A DNA stretch of 34,355 bases from positions 2,431,497 to 2,465,851 of the forward strand of contig BCIH01000001.1 in NCBI GenBank assembly GCA_002897115.2, in the 5' to 3' direction. Source of the DNA: Prototheca cutis (lineage: Eukaryota > Chlorophyta > Trebouxiophyceae > Chlorellales > Chlorellaceae). The notes below the pieces were generated by a model. It was given only the letters and a program-made list of their open reading frames with translations. It was not told where the DNA came from and searched no databases. The translations under genes and the position numbers were made by a program. Below are positions 22,524 through 32,716 of the stretch, piece by piece. Within the stretch, counting starts at the first letter, position 1, and each line of letters starts with the position of its first letter.

Positions 22524-24502
22524 CTAGGGCTGCGCGGCGCTGGGCTCACTGGGCTGCGCCCCACCGTTGACAGTGGCTGGCTGGGATGCACGGCGTGTCG
22601 CCGCCGCCGCTGCCCGCTCCTCGACTTCCTTGAGGAACCGGACCAGCACCAGGTGCAGTCCGCCGGTCATCCTCCAAAAGTTGTAGATGGCCTTGGCCGC
22701 CCAGATGCCCAGCAGCCCCGGAAACACCACAAGCTCCAGACCCAGAGCCGGGCAAAACATCACCGCAAAGCCAATGGCCATGTAGTCACGGACATACGCA
22801 AAGTTGTGCGACGCATACATCAATCTGTACATTGTGCGCATGTATTGGAGACGGGGGAGTTTTTTTTTTTTGAAAGTCCCGTTGCTTGGTGCGTGAATAT
22901 GATTGAGCGTGGAGAATCGGTGCAGCAACACATTACCCAGATGGGCGACAAACAGACATTGAAACGGGCCCCCATATTACTACATGCTTACCCATCGAGG
23001 ACAAAGACGAGACCGTTGATGGGTTGCATCGCTGCAACCAGATACCACACGGGTCCCGCGAGCAGCCCTGCCACTGTGGTGTCCTTGGTAAACATGGAAA
23101 CTACTGGTTGATGCAGGACCAAGTAAATGCCGCCTGTTACCGCCCCAAACGCCAGCCCCGCGCCGCAGCAGCGCCGGATAATCTTCTTCAGTGACCTGTT
23201 GAATCACCATCATGGCTGATTTGATTTTGATTGTTTGGACCAAGGAGATGAAGCAGGCTGGAGTTGGGCATTGGTCATTGCAGTGGATGAATGAGGAAAA
23301 GCACCTCCCTTGGCCCCCCCTCCCCTCCAACATACACATGCACCCCACCACCAAACCCTCCACTTGCCCAATAATGCTCACCTGAGTGCAGGTTCAGCAC
23401 GGCCTGGCACTGCGGCAGCCCCGGCCAGCTGCGACCCCAGCACGATCCCGGCGGCGGCAAAGCCATCGACGGCATAGGCACTCAGCATCCACAGCTGGAC
23501 GATGACAGAGTGGGCCGCGACGGCAGCGGTGCCCAGTCGCGCTGCTGCCATCAACGCCAGGATAAAGGTGGCCTGCAACGTGATGGAGCGCAGCAGCATG
23601 TTGAGCCCATCGCCAAAAAAGGCCGCTGAAGTTGATGTCTTTCGTTTGGGTAGCGGCGGTTGGAAGTTGCCGGTTGGCTGCCTGGCCGCTGGGCATGGTT
23701 CTGCTGCTAGGAGTTGGTTCCTTTCCCGTGTACACCCACGGCCACCAGCCTCCTCGTCGTTCCAGGTCCCCTGCCCAGATGCCTGGGATTCCATAAGGGG
23801 CATGGTCAGCGTGGACGTTGCATCGCCAGCCAACAAGTCCATGGTGGGAGAACGAGGGGATGCTGGCCTGGAGGCAGCCTCACCAGCAGCTGCTGTTGCA
23901 GTGCCAGGACCTGACCAGCATGCATTCAGGTCACCGGATAAAGCACCCTGCAGCAGGGACCCCACCCCGCCGGGCAGGTGTGCGCAGACAGAGGCAAACG
24001 AAGCTGCCAGGAGCGCCGCCTGTGTGCCGAGAGTGACCCATCCCAGCGTGCTCAGCGCAGACAGTCCCGGCAGTCGCCAGCCCGCCAGCAGCACACCAGC
24101 ACTCAACCCGGCCTCGGCCGCAGCCTGGGCCGTGTTCAGCGTCGCGCACAGTGACACATGATTCAAACCCTGTACAAGATGGTGTATTGGGTGTGCTTTT
24201 AATTTTCTTATGCATTTCGGTAGGGGTGCGTGGTGTGGTGGTATTGAAAGACTCGCCAGCACCAGCAGCGCCACCATTCCCTCCAGCACAGCACCCCCAG
24301 CCCGAACCCCATCACCCCGCTCTATCACCTGGAGAATGCCGGAGCAGGCCATGTTTGTCATGCTAAAGGGCACGGTCCCTGCCCTGATGGCCCAGTAACC
24401 GGCCATCAGACGGAGCACCCGGGGTTCCATGACAAACAGGTGCCGCAAGCACAGGGGTTCCAGGACAAGCAGCAGGGCGCTGGCGCCCAGTCCAATCCCC
24501 AT
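22524..24502 (-). CDS. MATE family efflux transporter, 5' part missing
   Basis: MATE/DTX antiporters export organic cations, drugs or metabolites using a proton or sodium gradient. Visible exons on minus: about 24502-24329 (its 5' end unknown), 24169-23382, 23195-22992 and 22824-22524, stop TAG at 22524. Family features are the GYWAIRAGTVPFSMTNMACSGILQG block, a run of hydrophobic segments (for example LLRSITLQATFILALMAAAR and AAHSVIVQLWMLSAYAVDGF), and the exons reading VFVLDG-LMYASHNFAYVRDYM in phase. From the first in-frame ATG (24502) 488 residues remain, but about 110 of these are a long Ser/Pro/Gly-rich loop near 23640-23920. The first helices of the fold (roughly the first 100 residues) and any transit peptide are not found. 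Every possible acceptor upstream of the first visible exon is phase 2, so the exon expects an upstream partner. It may be a fragment, a pseudogene, or an intact gene cut by a sequence gap. Confidence 0.8.
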
Positions 24503-24742
24503 TGACCTGGCAAGGCGGGCGCGGGGGAAGCTGGTGTTGTTATGCGGAGAGTTCAAGCTTGTCGAGATCCCCGACCTCATTCAGGAGGAGGGGGCCAGGG
24601 GGCTTTCCCCCCAACAAATCAGCTGGTTCTGGCGTTTGGCTATCAGCCTGCCATGCCTGTCTCGAACAAGCTTGCTTGCATCCCTGATCCGTCGCTGGTA
24701 GCAAATCCCCCCCCAAAAAAACCACACACGACATGAACGTAC
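24503..24742 (-). other. intron-like junction joining truncated ABCG and truncated MATE genes
   Basis: In the genes' direction it starts with the ABCG donor ATG|GTACGT (24742) and leads to acceptor-like sites just before the first MATE coding block. It holds a C8-A7 tract (24707-24721) and a short inverted repeat around CTCGA(A)CAAGCTTG (24551-24566 and 24661-24675). The ABCG exon ends in phase 0 and all nearby MATE acceptors are phase 2, so splicing across it would shift the frame. Confidence 0.6.
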
Positions 24743-27700
24743 CATCATGCCATAGGAGGTGAAATACGCCAGGGTGAGGCCAAAGATAAAGGTGAACCAG
24801 AAGAACTTGGAGGCGTCGGAGATAAAGGCCACCATCCAGTAGACGATGCATGAGTAGACGACAGACTGGACGACGATGTAGGGCACCTCGACCACCCACT
24901 GCGCGTTGGCATAGGGCATGATGTCGTACATGCCCGCGGCGCGCTCGCGGTACATGACCGAGCGCTGCTGGTCCGTCACGGGCTGCACCGACATGCAGTT
25001 GCTCGCACCCACAAACAACGTCGAGGCAAAGAGCAGGCCCGCGATGTTGAGGACGCCAGAAGTGGTGTCGCTCTCGCCGCCCTGCTTCCAGGCCAGCGAT
25101 CCAAACACAAAGGCCACCAGCAGGGTCACCGAGAAGCGCGTCAGATTGTAGTCGGGCGCGCGCCAGTACATGATGAAGTTGCGGCGCAGCAGGTGCACAA
25201 ACTGCGTCCACTCGCCCGAAACTTCCAGGTCGGAGTACACGAGGTCGGCGGCGCCGGGGGCAGGGGCATGGTGGGCCTCCAGCAGCTTCACCTGCTCGGT
25301 GGCACGCTCGCTCGCCGCCCAGGCCTCGCTGAAGTCGACGCCCAGACGGGCCTCGGCCGCGGGGCTCGTCTCCTCCAGCATCCAGTTGGCGGGGTTGTAG
25401 CGCGGCTTGATAGGCGACACGCCCGGGACGGACAGCAGGTAACTGATCAGGTCGCGGCTCTCCAGGCCCACCGACCCGGCAAACACGCAGCGGCCACCGG
25501 GCTTGAGCAGGAGCAGCTCGTCAAAGGCCTCGAAAATGTCCATGGACGGCTGGTGGATGGTGCAGACCACAGTGCGCCCCGTGTTGACGACGGCGCGGAC
25601 CGTCGCCATCACGACGGAGGCGGCGCGCGCGTCCAGGCCCGTGGTGGGCTCGTCCATGAAAATAATGGACGGGTTGGCCACCAGCTCGACCGCGATCGTC
25701 AGGCGCTTGCGCGCCTGGATGGAGAGACCAGACTCTCCGTACACGCCGACCAGCGAGTTTTCAATCTTGTCCATCTCGACGAGATCCATCACCTCGGCGA
25801 CAAACGCCGCACGCGTCTCCTTGCTGACCGACTTTGGCAGGCGAAGCGCGGCGCTGAACCGCACGGCCTCGCCCACAGTTGTCTGAGCCAGGTGCACGTC
25901 CTCTTGCTCCACGTAGCCAGAGACGCGGTTGAACGTCTGCTGGATCTTGGGGAAACCGTTGACATGCACCTCGCCAGTGACAATGCCCTCGGTCTTGCGG
26001 CCAGCCAGCACGTCCATGAGCGTGGTCTTGCCCGCCCCACTCGCGCCCATCAGCGCCGTCAGCACGCCCGGGCGGAACAGGCCGTTGATGCCCTTGAGCA
26101 GGCGCAGTTGGCCCGCGTGCGGGCCGTCCGCGGGGACGTCGGCGCGGGAGGTGTCCATGGCCGGGGGCACCGGCACCGAGTACTCCACGTCCTTGAACGT
26201 CATGGACAGCGGGCGGAAGGGCAGCGACGAGCGCACAGAGTCCCAGCCCACCGCGGCCTCGCGCCCGGCCTTTGCAAACGCCATCGCCTTGGTCGCTGCG
26301 GTTGCAGCCTCCAAACCCTTGGGTGCGGGTGCTGTCGCGCCGTTGGCGTGGCCCTCCTCGGCGTCGGCGGCAGTGCCGCCGTTGGCGACGCCGTTTGTCT
26401 TGGGGTGGTGCTGGACGGAGAAGGACTTGTCCTCGGGCACGGCAGGCAGGTCCATCGTGGAGGCGGCGGGGGTGATGCCGTTGCCACCCTCGCTGGTACC
26501 GATCGACCGGGAACTGGCGGCGCGGCGCATGCCCAGAGCCATGTCGCGACGGAGCGACTCGGGGGGCGGGTTTTTGGGCTCCGATTCGCGCTCATAGTCC
26601 AGCTCCTCCAGCGCCTCGGCCGTCAGCACGGGCTTGGAGTGGCGCGGGGGCATGAACGTCAGGGCCAGGGCCAGCACGATGACGTTGATGACCGTCGACG
26701 AGATGCCCGCGCCGATGCCAATCCACATCATGCGTGTCGTCGTGGCAAAGTCGCGGAACTGCAGCACCTGGATGCCGAGCGATTCGGGGTTTGTCGGGTC
26801 GGCGGGGTTGGGGTGGTCCCACGACGCGCCCCGAAACTCGTTGATGGAGATGGACTGCGTCATGTAGGCCCAAGGGTTTGCCCAGTACGCGCCGATCCAC
26901 CACGGCGGGATGGCCGACTTGATCATGACAAACCCGCCCGTCACGATGAACACGAGCATGAAGAATGACTGCACGGCCGTCGCGATCGTGTCCACGCGGC
27001 ACACCGCCGCAATGGCCTGCATCAGCGACGTCGCCCATGCTCCCGCGATGAACATCAGCAGCCAAAACACAAAGAATCTGGAGCGTGGTTGTCGGGTTTG
27101 GCGCCGTGTTATTGTGCATGGCTGCGTCCAACTTAGAGACCGCGGGGCAAGGAAAACAGAAAACCCCAAGAAGACCAACCAAGCAGGTATGTGGGGAGAA
27201 TGCACATGGACGCACTCACCCACTGCCACCGCCATGCGCACAACACACACGCACAACACACACACAAAGGTCCCAATGCCCCCCGAAATCCCCTCACCCC
27301 AACCAAAGCACACCTGGTGCTGCGGTCAAACGAGACGGCAAAATAGACGATGAGGGACCAGAGCGTGGCGTCGACAAAGCAGAATGGCAGGCGGAAGAGG
27401 AATGCCGGGACGGCAAAGCACCACCCCGGGAACATTCTGAGCTCTCGCTGCTTGAAAAACACGGGCAGGCGCATGGTGAGCAGGTGCGACTCTGCAAAAC
27501 CACCGATGAGCATGTAGATGAGCGAGTAGAACATGACACCCGAGTAGAGGTTTCCGTCGTTGACTGTGTCCTTTGGCGTGTTGATGAACAGCGTCGCGAC
27601 GGTGAAGGACATCAGGCAAATCTGGAACACGCGCACGTAGGCAAACAGCTTGTTCCGCGTCTGCAGCAGCAGCGTGCGCTTCCAGTTGCTCGAAAACATC

Positions 27701-29864
27701 GACCAGAACGACCGCGCGAATCTGCGCGTCGGGAGGACGAGGTCGGCCGGGCCGGGGACGTAGGGCACCGACAGCTCCGCTTCGAAATCCAGCGCCGCCT
27801 GGTGGGTCAAGTAGGCGTCGCGGATGGTGCTTGAGGTAATAAACTCGTACGGCCGCGTGCTGTCCACCCAGTACTTTTGCTGGTCAGAGGGTGTGGTGAC
27901 CTCTTGCAAAAAGTCGGCAATGCCCTTGCGTGCGGGGCAGACGAGGCTAAAGCGTTCAAATACTTCAGACACCGTCTCCCGGGGGCCGTGGTAGCACACC
28001 ATGCCGTCCGACATCAGCAGCACGTCGTCAAACAGCTCGAACGTCTCGGGCGCGGGCTGGAGCAGCGCCACCAGCATCGTCGCGCGACGCAGGTGCGCGA
28101 TGGCGCGCAGGCTCGACGTGATGCCAAAGGTCGTGTTTGAGTCCAGGCCCGTGGAAATCTCGTCGGCCAGGAAAAACTGAGCCTGGGACGCGCCGACCTC
28201 GCCCGTCCCCAGCCGCTTCTTCTGCCCTCCAGAAATGCCACGCAGCATCTGGTTGCCCACCAGCGTGTCGGCACAAATGTCCAGGCCGAGCAGCCGGATC
28301 ATGCCCTGCACCGCCAGCGAGTTGGTGTGGCCGTACGCGATCGAACGCATGTATGCATCAACTTCGGGGTCGGCAGACACGCCGGCCTCCCTCTCACGCT
28401 CCAGAACCTTTTCGTACAAATCTGTGGATGTTGATTTTTTTAGAGGGGAAATTTTTTATGTAGAGGGGATTTTTTTTGCAAAAAATCCAGTTGGAATGTT
28501 GAGTAAGCATGCCAAATGATGGGATGCAGTGGCAAACTCCGCGTACCCTTTGTGTGGGACGAGCCCTGGAACTGGACGGCAAAGTCGATCGTCTCACGAA
28601 CCGTCAGCTCCCCAAAGTGCACGTCAAACTGTGCGAGTGGGAGTGCGAGTGTTGCATAAGGTGGGAGGTCGTCGTCGATCCACAGCTGCTCGTGACGAAG
28701 GCACCAGCCAGCAGGACAGCGACAGTCCCAACCCCCCCCCCCCCCCCCCCCCCCAAAAAAAAAGACAACATACCTGGTTGACATAAGAGGCGCAGCGCTC
28801 GGGGACAAATGTGTCGAGAGTCTGGCCATTGTAGGTCAGCTCGCCGATCGTCTGCGGAGAAATCGACAGCACCAAGTTGGCTCGCTCTTGCTGCCACAGC
28901 GATGGAAACAGGACAGACAACGGGGTACCACTTGGCAAAACACATCTTCAAAAAAAGAGGGAAACAAATTTCCCCAAACTCCTGCAACAACTCCAAGACA
29001 CCTGGAGGTCGCCGTGCCGGATGTAGCGCCCGGCGAGGGCCTTCATGAACGTGGATTTGCCCGAACTGGGAGGGCCGAGGACGAGGGTGATGCGGCCGGG
29101 CCTCAGCACGCCACTGGCGTCGTGCACAATGTCCAGCGGACGCTTGCGATGGGCCCAGCTGGTCAGAGCATGGACGACGGTGTGGCTCAGCGTGGGGAGC
29201 TCGCTGTCGCCCACGAGCGCCGTCGTCCGCACCGACATGTGGTGGTACCGCACCGTGATAGTGGGGGAGGACACGCCCACACTGCCGTGTGTGATGTGGG
29301 GTGGAATGGGATGTGTGCATGTCGCGGGGGCAAGGTACCTGTGCAGAATGCCATACCCGAGAATCCACCGACCTCACCGTTCGAGGCGGGCATTGATGCG
29401 GTGGAGCATGTCCACATCGGCATTCTCCTTGTCCGAGGGGATGAGGCGGTCCATGAGCTGCAGCGACGCAGTCTTGCTCATGCGCTTGGCATCAACGACC
29501 ACGACGCCACCCTCCGCGCCCGCCTCGGGCACAACCACCGCGCGTGCAGCCTTCTTGGGCTTCATGCTGTGCAGCGCCGCTTCCTTCAGGGCCTGCAGGC
29601 ACGGGGCAGCCGAACATGACGCGTGGAGGCGGAGCCGGGGGAGGAATGGCCGGTGGTGCGTCGACCCCGCCCGCGGGATGCCGAGCCGCACTCGAGCGCA
29701 GCCCTTCAAACGCAGCCGACAAAAAAAGGACCGCGGGTGCGCACCTCAAAGTCACGGTTGTTGTTGGCCATGAAGCCTCCCCGAGACATCTGCGAATCCT
29801 GTCTTCCATCGATCGAATGCCCCGATGGCCGTGGGTAGCCACCGAGGGCTGCGATACCGTCCAT
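24743..29864 (-). CDS. full-size ABCG/PDR-type ABC transporter, C-terminus missing
   Basis: Pleiotropic drug resistance pumps of plants, algae and fungi export hydrophobic compounds across the plasma membrane using ATP. Exons on minus: 29864-29745, 29592-29378, 29281-29002, 28851-28774, 28628-28547, 28421-27314 and 27077-24743, total 4218 nt or 1406 residues, in phase at every junction. The order is the reversed NBD-TMD layout. First, NBD1 has Walker A GPPSSGKST (about 181), GISGGQKKRL (about 319) and LADEISTGLDSNTT. TMD1 follows, ending in NPWAYMTQSISINEF. Then comes a long charged linker with GVANGGTAAD-like low complexity. NBD2 has GASGAGKTT (about 970), QARKRLTIAVELVANPSIIF and MDEPTTGLDARAAS. 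TMD2 runs to FGLTLAYFTSYGMM. There a good donor (GTACGT) occurs, and the terminal part of TMD2, normally about 100-130 residues with the conserved NxxSGF/P region, is absent from the window. Without splicing, the frame runs 54 more codons of non-family sequence to a stop at 24581. Confidence 0.9.
28732..28763. repeat. C23-A9 homopolymer junction in ABCG intron 4
   Basis: Twenty-three C then nine A on plus. In the transcript direction it is T9 then G23, starting about 10 nt after the donor at 28773, inside the intron 28629-28773. Confidence 0.9.
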
Positions 29865-30635
29865 CGAGGCCCCAGTCGAGCCGTCGCGATACCCTCTGCC
29901 GCCACCGAGTCCTGTGCAGGCACCGCCCCCTTGGGCCTGATCAAAGTATTTCACACTCCAACTCCACTGGAACACAAATTTTTTGTGAAGGAAATGTGAC
30001 AGATCAGGCCTGGGCTGCAACCCTTTTCACCTGCATGATGCCGAATTTGTTTCTGATACAACCTCAACGTAACCCAAACGCTTGCGACGTCCGCCATTTC
30101 ACGCCCAGCAGGTAACTGCTCGCACCTTCTTGACAGCTAGTCCGCCTGATACCCAATCGAGTGGCTCGAAGCTGTTTGGGTGCAATTACAATGATCTATT
30201 GAACGGTATTTGGGGCAACAAAGCACAAGACATTGTTTATCCTCGATCAGGAGCGTCCTACGAGTGTATGACGTTATCGTTTACGAGGTCGACGAGCCGC
30301 GGCGGCAGCTGCAGCGCCGCCGCGATGGACTCGGTCCGCATCTGAACCCTCCCCCGCCCGGCACTCCCCGGCGAGCACCCGCACCAGTGAAACGTTAGGG
30401 CCCTCTCGACCGCCTATCCAACCGGCCATGGCCCACTCCAGCATGAAATGAAACACTTGGCAAAAAAGGGGATGCACAGAGGGCACAGGCAAAGGCATGC
30501 TGGTGTGCAAGGCAATTCGTTGTTAACAAGGACGAGGATTCTGTTTGTGTGATGGCAGATGACAAGAGGGTCAGGGCTTCTGTTTGTCCTCCAATGGGGC
30601 GCGGACGCAGCGGTGCCCGCCGCAAGGGGATCGGA
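29865..30635. other. intergenic region upstream of ABCG and downstream of the FKLFGDV gene
   Basis: About 0.77 kb between two minus-strand genes. It should contain the ABCG promoter and the 3' flank of its neighbour. A TTACA at 30186-30190 (TGTAA in the genes' direction) is a possible poly(A) signal, about 450 nt past the stop. No coding sequence was recognised. Confidence 0.4.
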
Positions 30636-32609
30636 TCAACTGCTGCCGAAGCGGGGCGACCGGTCGGGCAACGAACCCCGCTGCTCATCGCCCTCCTCCT
30701 CGGAATCGTACTCCTCGTCAAACTGCAGTCCGCTTGGCCGCACCTCCCTGGACATGTGTATTGAGCATTTGTTTTTGTTTGGGGCGGGGGGGCTAGGCTT
30801 GGGATATTGCAATCAGTGTCATGGACAAGGTTTCTGGCCGACAGCAGCCAGTGGGGCTGGCAGGGGCCCCTCATCCCTTGAGCGGCCACCGCTGTTGCCC
30901 GGAAAGAATCAAAAGCATAGGGAACTCCAGCCATTACCGCCTGCGAGCCCCCGTCCCCCCCCACGCCAATCACCACTCACATCTGGTAGGGGTCGGGCGT
31001 GCGGCGGCCCGTGACCGGCAGGTCTCCCACGGCATCGGCGGCCTCATCATCTGCGAGGTCCGAGGCCTCGCCGCCGGGGAGGCCCCCTGCAGCGTCAAAA
31101 GGTGACCAGGATGGCACACTCGCCCGGCCTAGACTCGCCGCCACATCAAAGGGCCCTCGCCGTCCCGGCGCGGCCGACATGGACAGCGACCGCTGGGAGA
31201 CGTCACCCTCGACGTCGGCCAGCATGTTCGACGCAAATGGCCCGCCACCAAACGGCGACAGCACGCTCGTGTGGCGGCTCGCAGGTCCTGTTGGGCCGGC
31301 GCTCCCCCACTGCTCCTCCCCATGACGACCACCACCGCCGCCGTCATCATCCCCGTTGAGCTCCGAAGGGTGCTGTGGGAACCAGGGAATGCCCGGTCGC
31401 CGGAAGCTGGAGCTGGCAGACTGCGTGGCCACCCCGCCGACGCGCCGTGTGCCGGCACCCAGCCCCGAATAACGAAGCGCGGCCAGTGGGTCAAACGTGT
31501 TGCTCCCGCTGCGCATAGCCTCGTCAATTTCCGACGCCTCTTCCGCGTCGGGTGCTGCCATTGCTGTTTCGGCGGCTCCTCCCCTAATGGCCTCCCGCTC
31601 GGGCTGGACCGCCGGTCGGGCCTCGGCCCCGTGGGCCCATGCCGCGGCGTCCGACGCCTGGCGGGCCCTGTCTCCATGACTGGCAAAAGGTCCAAGAGCG
31701 TGCCGCGGCGGCAGTGGGGCTCCAGCTTCATCAACGTCGCCCTGGCTGACTGGCTCGTCGTACCGCGGGGCACGTGGCGGCAGGTGGCCCCCGTCCCTGT
31801 GCCGTGCACCCATCAGTGGGGGTGAACCCCGCCGCCGCTCCTCGTCCTCTGATGTCCCCGCCATGTCGCTGTCGGTGCCGATGCCGCTGGTGGCGCCGCT
31901 CTCCGACCCTGGGCGCCGCGGCGCGACCCTCGCGCCGCCGCCGGTCCATGCGTACGGCTGCTGCTGGACGTCGTAGGGCGTATACCCCATTGCAGCAGCA
32001 GCAGCAGCAGGTCGGACCACACCGCCATGCAGCGAATCGTCAGGTGTCGATGCGCCTGAACGCTGCAGCGGCGAGCTCTGCCGACTGCCGCTGCGCCGGC
32101 TGCCCACCGCGGACGGCAAGCCGCTGTACGCGATCGACACCAGGGGGCGCATGCCCTCGCTGCTCGCCTCGTCCTCGCTGCGATGTTGCTCTTCTTCCTC
32201 CTCTTCGTGCTCAGCTCCGGCACCGCCGACCACGGCCTGTGGCCCGGGCCCCAGTCGGCTGGACATGTCGGGCCACCCCGGGCCTGGCCGGCCGGCACCG
32301 CCAGGGGGATCAAAGGGTCCCCGTCGCCTGGCGGCCACGCCCAGCATGGGGAACGCACCCCGTTGCCCCCCGGCCCACACTGGGCTGCCGGAGCTCGACA
32401 AGAAACTGGACATATCGGCCGTCCCTGTAGGCAATGTCAGCATGCATTTGTTGTTGTATGGAGAGGGTGTATCGGTAATGAGACCATGGCAGCCCTGGAG
32501 GTCAGTTGCACTTGCTTTGGCATCCACCGCCTGGTCCTGCACACGGTCGAGCCCCTTGCCCAGAAGTCCCCCCTCTGCACAGGCACGCGTGCGCGCACAC
32601 ACACCCACA

Positions 32610-32666
<57 letters not shown>

Positions 32667-32677
32667 ACACACCCACC

Positions 32678-32716
<39 letters not shown>

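Noticed and set aside
24496..24743. in-frame ABCG-MATE fusion protein
   Set aside because: The ABCG exon ends in phase 0 and all nearby MATE acceptors enter in phase 2, so splicing would break the frame.
25193..26968. 591-codon plus-strand open frame
   Set aside because: Shadow of the ABCG second half on the opposite strand; composition is the usual His/Arg/Gly-rich shadow of GC-rich coding DNA.
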